Assembly (NCBI GenBank): GCA_023228995.1
Contig: JALOAD010000075.1
Location: forward strand, 1 to 12,427
Length of the DNA stretch: 12,427 nucleotides
DNA from: JALOAD01 sp023228995 [NCBI: Candidatus Muiribacterium halophilum]
GTDB lineage: Bacteria > Muiribacteriota > Muiribacteriia > Muiribacteriales
Direction of reading: 5' to 3'
Shown here: one piece after another, positions 1-7,000 of the stretch
Layout: the number at the start of each line of letters is the position of its first letter
Position numbering within the stretch: the first letter of the stretch is position 1
Made by a program: the position numbers and the translations under genes
The notes under the pieces: model-generated
Seen by the model: the letters and a program-made list of their open reading frames with translations, nothing else
The model's database searches: none
Told to the model about the DNA's origin: nothing

Positions 1-133
1 TTACTAACGAGCGAAGCGAGTGCTAACTGTATTTACCACTTTACTGTTTGCAGGGTTTTGTTTTTAACCCTCAACTTCTTAAACTCACTAACTTTATTTA
101 TTGTTGTCTATTCTGAGCCGGGATCTGTTTTTT
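1..133. other. Non-coding region at left edge
   Basis: No reading frame with recognisable protein content is seen here. The first 30 bases contain a short GCGA-rich run (GAGCGAAGCGAG). Bases 51-134 are one copy of a dispersed intergenic repeat described separately. Because the minus-strand operon reads out through this stretch, its 3' untranslated region lies here. I see no convincing intrinsic terminator for it on the minus strand: the AGGGTT/AACCCT hairpin at 52-71 is not followed by a T-run in that direction. Confidence 0.6.
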
Positions 134-134
134 T
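51..134 (+). repeat. Dispersed intergenic repeat, copy 1 (decayed hairpin)
   Basis: It shares an imperfect match with 3573-3663: both run cagggt, then ccctcaact, ttaaact, and end gagccgggatctgtttt. This copy contains a 6-bp hairpin AGGGTT (52-57) with AACCCT (66-71). It lacks the left arm ATCCCGG that pairs with CCGGGAT in copy 2, so the 3' hairpin is broken here. The copy ends at the first base of the feoA-like gene's stop codon (TCA on the plus strand, 134-136). Its origin is unknown. It is probably a non-autonomous, multi-copy intergenic element of this genome, but only two copies are visible. Confidence 0.6.
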
Positions 135-415
135 CATTTAATTTCTGTTTTCAATTTACATTTTTTGAAAAATCCATCGCTGTTTTCTTTAATCTTAACA
201 AAAATCTTATCAGCCATTCCTCTTCCAATTGCAAATTTATCACCACATCTACATAAGATTATTTGATCATTATTGCTTCCATAACAAACTCTAAGCTCTG
301 TTCCGATAAATACTCCCATGTCGGCAAGTTTTTTTCTGTGAGTTCGCCCTGAATGAAATTCTGATATTTCAAAATCAGTTCCTGGTGGTACAACACTTAA
401 TGGTACAATGCTCAT
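134..415 (-). CDS. FeoA-domain protein
   Basis: 93 residues. Residues about 5-75 match the FeoA SH3-like fold: an N-terminal strand, the RKKLADMGVFIGTELRV segment (residues 27-43; the family has a basic residue, LxxMG and a PGT/IGT turn), then strands ending in KIFVKI. FeoA proteins are small cytoplasmic partners of the ferrous iron transporter FeoB, and stand-alone FeoA-like proteins also occur. The usual length is about 75-85 residues; here a short Lys/Cys-containing tail (about 76-93) is added. The start codon overlaps the stop of the upstream dtxR-family gene in an ATGA, with AGAGG about 7 bases ahead, so translation is probably coupled. No feoB is visible. It could only lie beyond the left edge, after at least 133 non-coding bases. 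I therefore call the domain with confidence but not the transport role. Confidence 0.88.
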   Translation of the reverse strand: MSIVPLSVVPPGTDFEISEFHSGRTHRKKLADMGVFIGTELRVCYGSNNDQIILCRCGDKFAIGRGMADKIFVKIKENSDGFFKKCKLKTEIK

Positions 416-1101
416 TCTACAACCTCTGTTATAATAAATTCACCTAATTCTAAAGGAATATCTGTGATATAATCATTAAGTTTGACAGAAATGGAGTTTG
501 TGCTTTTTTTCACTATCTTAAATTCGAGTTTTGGTAAAACTCCTTTTTCTATTATTTTTCTTCTCTTAGATGGAATTCCTTCAATTTTTATTATAATCCC
601 ATGCTGAAATATTTCAAGTTCGTTTAATTTTTTAATTTTTGAAGATTTTTTAGCTTTAGTTTCTATTTTTTTGATTGAATTATAATGATTGTGAAATTCT
701 TTTAATGAAAACTCACTTTCTGTAATAGATTTTTTGAGAAAATTAGTGAATTTTACAAATCTATCAATAGTTTCATCTGATAAATGATGTTCTATATTAC
801 ATGCTTCAATTTCTGAGTTTGTTTTATCAAGTCCAAGAATTTCATTTAAAAAAGTATAGATAATTCTGTGTTTTATATAAATACTCCTTGCAATATCTTC
901 GCCTTTTTGTGTGAGTTTTATGCAACCATATTTTTCGTGAATTACAAAATTATCTTTTTCGAGAGTTCTAACAGCTCCAAGGGCTGAAGGAGCTTTTACA
1001 TTCATTTTTTTGGCTAACTTTTTAAGTCTTACAGTATCATCTTCAAGCATTATGACATAAATACTTTCAAGATAATCTTCAAGGCTTTTTGATAAATTCA
1101 T
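412..1101 (-). CDS. DtxR/MntR-family metal-dependent transcriptional regulator
   Basis: 229 residues, close to the length of three-domain DtxR proteins. Residues 1-65 are the winged helix (SLEDYLESIY at 6-15, recognition region VKAPSALGAVRTLEKD at 35-50, wing YGCIKLT). Residues 66-125 are the metal-binding and dimerisation domain, with KHR at 77-79 and EACNIEHHLSDE at 99-110. Residues about 160-229 form a FeoA/SH3-like third domain. Aligning by eye, likely metal ligands are D9, E12, H78, C101, E104 and H105. This mixes an MntR-like Asp near the N-terminus with a DtxR-like Cys, so Fe versus Mn cannot be decided. With metal bound, family members normally repress metal-uptake genes. The ATG follows the TAA of the upstream gene with no gap, and the stop overlaps the FeoA-domain gene. 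It is probably autoregulated as part of its own operon. Confidence 0.93.
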   Translation of the reverse strand: MNLSKSLEDYLESIYVIMLEDDTVRLKKLAKKMNVKAPSALGAVRTLEKDNFVIHEKYGCIKLTQKGEDIARSIYIKHRIIYTFLNEILGLDKTNSEIEACNIEHHLSDETIDRFVKFTNFLKKSITESEFSLKEFHNHYNSIKKIETKAKKSSKIKKLNELEIFQHGIIIKIEGIPSKRRKIIEKGVLPKLEFKIVKKSTNSISVKLNDYITDIPLELGEFIITEVVE

Positions 1102-1836
1102 TTAATTTCTATCCTGTAATTTGCTGAATAATCTTAAAATTTCAAGATAAAGCCATATTACTGCAACCATTAGTCCAAATGCAAGATACCATTCCATATT
1201 TTTGGAAAGTCCATGTTTTTCTGACTGAAATATAAAATGTACATTTGTAAGTATATTTGCTGAAGCTATAATTACTATAACTACACTAATAAGAATACCT
1301 AATGGAGAAGATGAAAATAAAAATGCAAAAGGCATTCCAAAAAATGAAAATAAAAAATTAAGAAGATAAACAAGACATAATGCTCCAGTTGCAACTTGTA
1401 CTCCTTTTATAAAAGAAGGACTTACTTTAAATATTCCCAATGAATAACCAGTAATTATAATTCCGACTACTGCAAATGTCATAAGTGATGCTTGAGTTAT
1501 TATTCCTGGATAAAATGAATTAAAATATAATGAAATATAAGAAATAAAAAAACCTTCTATTACTGCATAAACTGGTGCTAGAAAAGGTGCTGTATTTGGT
1601 TTGAAAATTATTATAAGTGATACTATAAAACCAGCAATTGCAGAAATTGTTATATAGGATGAGTTAAAAATTCCATTGTTAAAAAAATAATACCATGAAT
1701 AAAATGCTGTAGAAATAAGAAGTGCAAAAAGTATTAAAGCTTTATTAAAAGTACCTCTGACGCTTAAAGTATTTTCATAATTAGTATGTCCTTTTAATAA
1801 AGATTGACTAAATACAGGATTGCTACTACCAAACAT
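1102..1836 (-). CDS. Bax inhibitor-1/YccA-type integral membrane protein
   Basis: 244 residues, largely hydrophobic, with seven predicted membrane segments (about 32-50, 62-79, 85-104, 113-131, 145-167, 177-198, 214-236). The N-terminus SSNPVFS, the FKPNTAPFLAPVYAVIEGFF segment (78-97) and the C-terminal MEWYLAFGLMVAVIWLYLEI segment (214-233) are typical of the bacterial BaxI_1 subgroup. Proteins of the wider superfamily (for example BsYetJ) are pH-sensitive calcium-leak channels; bacterial BaxI_1 members are mostly uncharacterised. In relatives I recall, the end of TM6 carries an acidic DxD pair; here the matching stretch reads TNVHFIF, without Asp. The start is supported by GGAGG five bases ahead of the ATG. 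It is the first gene of the operon, and the next ATG directly follows its TAA. Its physiological link to metal control is not known. Confidence 0.9.
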   Translation of the reverse strand: MFGSSNPVFSQSLLKGHTNYENTLSVRGTFNKALILFALLISTAFYSWYYFFNNGIFNSSYITISAIAGFIVSLIIIFKPNTAPFLAPVYAVIEGFFISYISLYFNSFYPGIITQASLMTFAVVGIIITGYSLGIFKVSPSFIKGVQVATGALCLVYLLNFLFSFFGMPFAFLFSSSPLGILISVVIVIIASANILTNVHFIFQSEKHGLSKNMEWYLAFGLMVAVIWLYLEILRLFSKLQDRN

Positions 1837-1889
1837 AATTGCCTCCGATTCTTTAAATGAAATTTTTCATTCTATAATTAATTTTTTAC

Positions 1890-1918
1890 ATTATATACCA
1901 TTTTTTTAAAAAAATCAC
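1890..1918 (-). promoter_or_regulatory. Candidate promoter of the BI-1/dtxR/feoA operon
   Basis: On the minus strand a perfect TATAAT (plus-strand 1890-1895) lies 54 bases upstream of the first start codon. With a 17-base spacer the -35 hexamer would be GTGATT (1913-1918), a poor match to TTGACA. The spacer is made of the T7A7 tract, which may bend the DNA. The -10 is convincing but the -35 is not, so the position is moderately supported only. Confidence 0.45.
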
Positions 1919-1953
1919 CTTTAAACCTTAACCCATTAAACTGTTTCTTTATA

Positions 1954-1983
1954 ATGACAGTTTTATTATATTTATGATATAAT
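1954..1983 (+). promoter_or_regulatory. Extended -10 promoter of the FecR-domain gene
   Basis: -35 ATGACA at 1954-1959 (5 of 6 to TTGACA), spacer 18 bases, -10 TATAAT at 1978-1983, preceded by TG one base away (1975-1976), which makes an extended -10. Transcription would start near 1990, leaving a short leader to the ATG at 2017. The -35 lies within the AAACTG/CAGTTT inverted repeat, which could let a regulator block it. Confidence 0.7.
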
Positions 1984-2016
1984 AAAATATATTTATTTTT
2001 TTATTTAGGAGTTTTT

Positions 2017-3321
2017 ATGAAGAAAATTTTTATTAGTTTTTTTGTTTTTATATCTATTCTAACCTGGTCTGATTCGATTATTGAATTTACTGGAAAAGTT
2101 GAGATTAGAAGAAGAGGAGATAATTTCTGGAAAAGTGTTGATAAAGTTGTCGATTTTAATAGAGGTGATTCAGTGAGAACTCTTGTTCTTTCAAGAGCTT
2201 CTATCAAACTTTATGATGGTTCTATAATTCGTATTGAACCTGAAACTGTTTTTGAAAGAATTAGTAGAAATTCTTATAAAATTAATGGTATGGGTAGTGT
2301 TAAAGCTGTTGATGTTACAAAAAGTGTTAGAATTGTATACGATAAAAATAGTTATATTGAATTTGAAGAAGGTGAATTTGTTTTAACATCAAATTCAAAT
2401 CTTATATGGGCAATTTCAAATAGAGGTGAATTTTGGGCTAAAGGTCCTTCGGGTAAAGTTAGAGTTCTTAGTAATTATCAGACAATTATTACTTTTGATA
2501 AAGGTCCGATTGAACCGTCTCCTAATTCTGATGATAAAAAGAAATTATTTCAAAAAGCTGATCTTTATCAAGAAGTAAAAGAAGAAGTTAAGGCTGATGA
2601 ATTATATAAAAATATGTCTTTTTTTATGAAAATAAAAGAACTTAAAATATGTAATAGATTGGTTGAAGAAAATTCTAAATTATTTATTAATAAAGATGAT
2701 CTAATTAGAGAACAAATCGAGGTGAAAGGTGAGCTTCATCATACTCATGCAAGAGATATTAAAAACATTATGATTTCAATTGATGGTGGAGAAAATTACA
2801 TTGAATGCGAAGGTGTAAATCCTTTTAGATATTATTTTAGACCCGAAAGAAATAAAACTTATGTGCTTAGAATTGTTGCAAAAGATTCTAGTGAAGCAAT
2901 TTCTGGCAATACTTTTTTTAATACTGAGGTTAAATATATTTCTGAGGATGACAAAGAACAGGTTGGTAGATATATTCAAGATCTTGTTGCTTATATAAAA
3001 AACGAAGAATATAGTGGTGTGATGGCTTATTTTGATGAAAGCGATTTTCATGGTGATATTTCAAAGATGAGTGATAAGATTATTGAGTTTTTTTATAAAT
3101 ATGATTATTTTTATTTTGATTATTCAGTTAGAAATTTTATTAGATTCGGCGATTCTGTTGAGATGGGTGTTGATTGGGAATATGATATAACTGATACAGA
3201 TACTGGGGCTAGAGAACAAAAAAAAGGTTTTACGCTCTTTAAATGGCAAAAAAACTTTGAAAATCGTTGGAGAATAGTTGATTTTATAGATGGAACACTG
3301 TTTGGGATTGGAAGAAGATAG
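2017..3321 (+). CDS. Secreted FecR-domain protein with Ig-like and NTF2-like C-terminal parts
   Basis: 434 residues. Residues 1-18 are a Sec signal peptide (KK, then a hydrophobic core ending LTWS), with no lipobox. Residues about 22-125 form a FecR-type beta domain with the hallmark RGDSVRTLVLSRASIKLYDG at 49-68, followed by IRIEPETVFE. Residues about 165-225 are charged and probably helical. Residues about 233-305 look like an Ig-like beta sandwich (ISIDGGENYIEC, then TYVLRIVAKD). Residues about 312-430 resemble an NTF2/SnoaL-like fold (helices at 313-330 and 350-362, then long strands with VEMGVDWEYD and RWRIVDFIDG). Unlike the Fe-dicitrate regulator FecR it has no inner-membrane anchor beyond the signal, so it is probably a periplasmic or surface protein rather than an anti-sigma factor. 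AGGAG sits five bases before the ATG. The stop codon TAG lies inside the first tandem repeat unit. Function unknown. Confidence 0.85.
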   Translation: MKKIFISFFVFISILTWSDSIIEFTGKVEIRRRGDNFWKSVDKVVDFNRGDSVRTLVLSRASIKLYDGSIIRIEPETVFERISRNSYKINGMGSVKAVDVTKSVRIVYDKNSYIEFEEGEFVLTSNSNLIWAISNRGEFWAKGPSGKVRVLSNYQTIITFDKGPIEPSPNSDDKKKLFQKADLYQEVKEEVKADELYKNMSFFMKIKELKICNRLVEENSKLFINKDDLIREQIEVKGELHHTHARDIKNIMISIDGGENYIECEGVNPFRYYFRPERNKTYVLRIVAKDSSEAISGNTFFNTEVKYISEDDKEQVGRYIQDLVAYIKNEEYSGVMAYFDESDFHGDISKMSDKIIEFFYKYDYFYFDYSVRNFIRFGDSVEMGVDWEYDITDTDTGAREQKKGFTLFKWQKNFENRWRIVDFIDGTLFGIGRR

Positions 3322-3552
3322 AGCGTTAGATGGCGAAGGGGTGAAACCGGGATACGGGAAAGCAGGAATAATGTTGAATGTCGAATTAAAAGCAAAAACG
3401 ATGAAACTGTGACAGATAGAGCGTTAGATGGCAAGGGGTGAAACCGGGATACGGGAAAGCAGGAATAATGTTGAATGTCGAATTAAAAGCAAAAACGATG
3501 AAACTGTGACAGATAGAGCGTTAGATGGCAAGGGGTGAAACCGGGATTCGGG
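3317..3552 (+). repeat. 97-98 bp tandem repeat array, 2.4 copies
   Basis: Copy 1 is 3317-3414 (98 bases), copy 2 is 3415-3511 (97 bases, identical but for one deleted base, ggcgaagggg to ggcaagggg), and copy 3 is partial, 3512-3552. By hand count the unit is about 42% GC, well above the surrounding sequence. The period is not a multiple of three and the units contain stops, so the array is not coding. It begins within the TAG stop codon of the preceding gene, and that TAG is part of the repeat unit. Near-identity of the copies implies a recent duplication. After the last copy there is a short GGGATTC-type run (about 3543-3566). Confidence 0.9.
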
Positions 3553-3572
3553 ATTCGGGGTTAGGGAAAAAA

Positions 3573-3663
3573 CAGGGTCAGGATTTTATCCCTCAACTCC
3601 TTAAACTCTCTAACTATCTTTATTTCTGTCATCCCGGTGTGATTTTGAGCCGGGATCTGTTTT
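3573..3663 (+). repeat. Dispersed intergenic repeat, copy 2 (intact hairpin)
   Basis: Imperfect copy of 51-134 in the same plus-strand orientation. The shared blocks are cagggt, ccctcaact, ttaaact and gagccgggatctgtttt. This copy keeps the left arm of a 3' hairpin that copy 1 has lost. Such short hairpin-ended intergenic repeats are usually non-autonomous mobile or REP-like elements; no transposase is in the window. Confidence 0.65.
3631..3663 (+). terminator. Hairpin with weak T-run, possible terminator
   Basis: ATCCCGG (3631-3637) pairs perfectly with CCGGGAT (3650-3656) across a 12-base loop, followed by CTGTTTT. It could end transcription of the FecR-domain gene about 335 bases past its stop. 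The T-run is short and the hairpin belongs to a dispersed repeat, so a terminator role is only possible. Confidence 0.35.
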
Positions 3664-3686
3664 AATAATTGTTTTGCAGATTTTTA

Positions 3687-3716
3687 GTAACAAAAACATT
3701 AAAAATACAGTATAAT
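3687..3716 (+). promoter_or_regulatory. Candidate promoter of the giant pilin-like gene
   Basis: A perfect -10 TATAAT at 3711-3716 with a -35-like GTAACA at 3687-3692 (4 of 6) and an 18-base spacer. Initiation near 3723 would give a 5' untranslated leader of about 190 bases, long enough to contain the whole structured element at 3797-3891. AT-rich DNA yields chance TATAAT matches, so support is moderate. Confidence 0.45.
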
Positions 3717-3796
3717 TAATAATAGAGCAGTTTATTAGTTTGTGAGAAGAAGAAGCGTTGAGAGGTTGTAGGGTTTAGGGAAATAAAACCTATAAC

Positions 3797-3891
3797 AGCA
3801 CTTAATAACTAGGTTGGCTTGCCAATCCACTAATAAGACTACAAAGTAGTCGCTAACCAACAAACTCATCATTTTATGATGTATTTGTGCT
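3797..3891 (+). ncRNA. Structured 5' leader element, possible cis-regulatory RNA
   Basis: A closing stem AGCAC (3797-3801) / GTGCT (3887-3891) encloses three hairpins in a row. Hairpin 1 is GGTTGG-CTTG-CCAATC (3812-3827, one G-U pair). Hairpin 2 is GACTAC-AAA-GTAGTC (3837-3851, perfect). Hairpin 3 is CATCAT-TTT-ATGATG (3867-3881, perfect), which can extend to ACAAA (3860-3864) / TTTGT (3884-3888) across a 2x2 internal loop. Alternatives exist: CCAAC (3857-3861) can pair with GTTGG (3813-3817) and so open hairpin 1, while the extended hairpin 3 competes with the closing stem. The element ends 12 bases before the ribosome-binding site AGGAGG (3904-3909). It matches no riboswitch class I can name; the c-di-GMP-I motifs often found before pilin genes are absent. 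Ligand or protein partner unknown. Confidence 0.5.
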
Positions 3892-3914
3892 AAATGTTTT
3901 TCTAGGAGGCTTTT

Positions 3915-4010
3915 ATGAAAAAGGGTTTTACTGTTGCAGAAATCCTTATTACTATAGCTCTTATTACTATTGTATCTGGTCCTCTTATTACTTCTTTTAT
4001 GGTTGGTCTT
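3915..4010 (+). other. Type IV prepilin N-terminal signal and helix (residues 1-32)
   Basis: A short basic leader MKKG precedes F5, T6, V7, A8, E9. G4 is the -1 residue and E9 is mature Glu5, the two residues most needed for processing and assembly. Residues 10-32 are hydrophobic, with a G-P pair at 22-23 near the helix proline of many pilins. This is the class III signal of T4P and T2SS (pseudo)pilins, not a Sec/SPI or lipoprotein signal. Confidence 0.93.
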
Positions 4011-7000
4011 AAATCTACAGAACTTATGGAAAAAGATTTTAATATGGATACTCTTGCTCAAGAACTTATGCAAGAAGTTCTTGAAAAAGATTTTGAAGAT
4101 AAGAATTTTTATGGCAATATTGGAAAAGAAGAAGGTGAGTTAACAAGAAAAGATTTTAATGATATTGATGATTACGATGGTTATATTGAAGATTATGGCA
4201 ATATTTCAGATGTTACTGGTATTGTTAATAATGAATATGCAAATTATAAAAGATATGTTGAAATATATAATGGTGAACAAAAAAGAATAACTCCTGAAGA
4301 TGGTCTTAAATTTGAATATTTTCCTAATGATAAATTAGGTTTTAATGTATCAGATATAGTTCTTTCACGAGATGGTAATAGGATTTTTGGTATTAATAGA
4401 AATAATTCTAGATTATTTGCAGCTAACCCGTTTTCTGGTGATATTGAAGATGAAATTGAAATTGATGAATTGCCAATTAATATCGAGATTTCAACTGACT
4501 CAAAAAAACTTTATCTAAATTATGGTTATAGAATTGATATATATTCATACACTCCAGGTACACTTTCATTAACCAGTATTGTTAAGGGTATGGATTTTGG
4601 CAAGATAAATGATGTTGGTATTTTTAATGGTAAGCTTGTTATTGCATCGGATCGTGGTATTTTTAGTGATGGAGATAAATTAAATCTTCTTGAAGATATT
4701 AAATTTGTTTATTTTAAATTTGATAAAAGTGTTATTCAAAGTGGTAATAAAATTCTTGTATATGATAAATCTCAATTAAAAATTCCAATTGGAGAAAAGA
4801 TTATAAATGATGGTAAAAAAGTTTCATCTGCTTTTTATGATGAATATAATGAAAGGTTTATTTTTTCTACAAAAGAAGATTATATTTACCTTTATAATAT
4901 AAAAACTAATGTGTGGAGCAGTGTTGTAAATAATAAAACAGAAAATCTTAATTCTGTTTTTTATTCATGGACGGAAGGTGAACTTTATGCAGCGGGAGAT
5001 TTATCTAATTCAAAAGGTCTGTTTAAAAGTGTTTTTGGTAATTTTGCAAAAATAGATCTTATAGATGCAAATGATCATAAAATTTATGATATGGATTATT
5101 CGGAAGAAGATGGAAATATATATTTTCTTACAAATAATCTTTACAAATATTCTATAAAAAATGAAATAATCGACAAAATTTGGGAATCGAATATTGCAGC
5201 TAATCCATTAAGAATAATCGATAGAAATGAATATATATATATGCTTTATGATACTATGTTTGTAAGATATGATAAATCAAATTACTCTGTTTTATATTAT
5301 GAAGGTGAGAATTTTATTGATTTTTGTATTGATAATAGCCATGTTTATTTGACAGATTCAAACAGAGTTATAAAGCTAAATCTTGATTTTTCTGAACCTG
5401 AAACTTTAAAATTCTTTACTGATATTGAAAAACTTATAATGTCAAAAGATGGTAAAACTTTATTTATGTCGTCTCCAAGTACAGATACTGTGTATTTTCT
5501 TGATACTTTCACAAACAAGATTAATTCAGTATCTACAAAATGCAATAGTTTGATTCAATCAGCAAGTGGTAATACTCTTATAAGTACTTCAGGAAATGAA
5601 ATAAATCTTATAAAAAACACAGTAATCGAAACTAAAAATCTATCATCAAGTTATAAAAGTCTTATAAATATTGATAAAACTGATCAGTTTCTTGCATATA
5701 ATCAATCAGATAGAAAACTTGATGTTTATGAATATGTTGATAAGTTTGCAGATGATTTTGATTTTTTCTCAGGTTATAATTTTTATGCATATTTTAATTC
5801 AGGTTCAAAAGGTTTTAATATTAGAGAGGGTAATAGTCAAGTTACAATTGATACAGCTTCCGCATGGGATTCTGACAATGGTATAAATACTGGTAAAGTT
5901 TTAATATATAGGACATTTGTATTTCCTATACCAAAATATCTAAAAAACATTAATTTAGATATGAAATATTCATTTTCAGGTGAAAAACTTGAGTTTTTTG
6001 CTTATGCTGGATTTCTTAATAAAGATAAGATTGAAAGTACAGCAGGAACGCTTTTTGATGCTGATGTTTTAAGAGAAATACCACAGGGGAGTGAGTTTTC
6101 TGGTGAATTTACTATTCCGCCAACTAATATAATAACAGTTGGATTTATTATAACTGATATTTCTCAGAGCACATTTGCTGAATTTATGCTTGATAAACTT
6201 ACATTATCTTATAACAAAGATAATGATTTTACACTTTTATCTTCTTATGATATACCTTGGAATAAAATAGATTGTTATGCTTTAAGTTGGGATAATAAAT
6301 TTCTATATGTTGGCGAAGGTAATACTTTACATACTTTTGATCTTGAACTTGCAAAAAATATTGAAAGAAAATCAGTAACTATATCTGAATGTAGTAATAT
6401 CGAGTCTATTTCAGTTTCAGTTGATAATAACACAATTTTTGCAGCAACAGATAATGGTTTGTATTCGATAAAAGAACCAATAAGAGAAAAAATTATTAAA
6501 GTTATGGTTGAGAGTAATACGAGAAATGTTCCGCCTTTTGTAATATATTCTACAGCTTCTAATTGGAAAACTACTCATAGCACAAGAGTTATTCCGCATA
6601 TTCTTAATAGAGAATTTATTTTTGCAGCATCTGAATATGGTGGTTTTATAAATAAAAATACTGTGTGGTTTCCTGATAAACAATATGTTGTAGATAGTAA
6701 TATTTTAATTAAAAACGGAGCTAGTTTATTACTTTTACCAGGTGTTAATGTAAAATTTAAAAAAGATGCAAAAATTATAGTAGAAGAAGATGGTAAATTT
6801 GTTGCAAGAAAATCTGTATTTACCTCGATAAATGATCATTTTAGAGGTGCGGTATATCCAGAAGGCAGTGGAATTCCTCAATCTTCTGATTATGCTGGTA
6901 TTGATTTTCAAGATGATTCAGAAGGTATATTTGATGGTTGTGAATTTTATTATTCTTCTAATGCTATAACAAAGAGTATAGATGCAAAATTAAAATTTGA

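Larger units (their letters stand above)
1837..2016. promoter_or_regulatory. Divergent promoter region
   Basis: 180 bases between two divergently transcribed units, very AT-rich. It holds the promoters listed separately, a perfect 16-bp A/T-tract palindrome ATTTTTTTAAAAAAAT at 1900-1915, three spaced TTAA-containing steps at about 1919-1942, and an inverted repeat AAACTG (1938-1943) / CAGTTT (1958-1963). The inverted repeat is centred 20 bp apart and overlaps the plus-strand -35 box. These are possible operator sites for the DtxR-family regulator or another dimer, but none matches a consensus I would trust. Confidence 0.55.
3322..3914. other. Gene-free region with repeats, hairpin, promoter and leader
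   Basis: 593 bases without a credible gene. In order it holds the tandem repeat array (to about 3552), a GGGATTC/GGTTAGGG-rich run (3543-3566), copy 2 of the dispersed repeat with its hairpin (3573-3663), a candidate promoter (3687-3716) and a structured leader (3797-3891) ahead of the giant pilin-like gene. A stretch at 3771-3793 (gtttagggaaataaaacct) looks like a decayed relative of 3560-3577. A minus-strand frame of 112 codons crosses the right part, but it is low-complexity and antisense to the pilin start. Confidence 0.7.

Noticed and set aside
52-71. Intrinsic terminator of the minus-strand operon
   Set aside because: The AGGGTT/AACCCT hairpin has no T-run after it on the minus strand and belongs to the dispersed repeat.
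134-415. A feoAB iron transport operon
   Set aside because: Only a FeoA-domain protein is visible; downstream of it are 133 non-coding bases and the window edge, so FeoB cannot be claimed.
2001-3434. Minus-strand open frames of 68, 91 and 104 codons across the FecR-domain gene
   Set aside because: They lie antisense to a gene with a clear signal peptide and domain, have low-complexity Ile/Phe/Ser-rich products and no ribosome-binding site of note.
3317-3552. CRISPR array
   Set aside because: The units are 97-98 bp and directly adjacent with no unique spacers; there are only 2.4 copies and no cas genes.
3797-3891. tRNA or tRNA-like gene suggested by a cloverleaf-like fold
   Set aside because: There is no T-loop GGTTCGA-type sequence, no 7-bp acceptor stem, the arm sizes are wrong and the span is about 95 bases. 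The fold is kept only as a leader structure.
3797-3891. c-di-GMP-I (GEMM) riboswitch
   Set aside because: The conserved blocks expected in that class, such as the GCAAA tetraloop-receptor segments, are not present.
3735-4073. Minus-strand open frame of 112 codons over the leader and pilin start
   Set aside because: It is antisense to a certain gene and a recognised ribosome-binding site, rich in Lys/Ser/His with no domain, and is explained as a shadow of AT-rich DNA.
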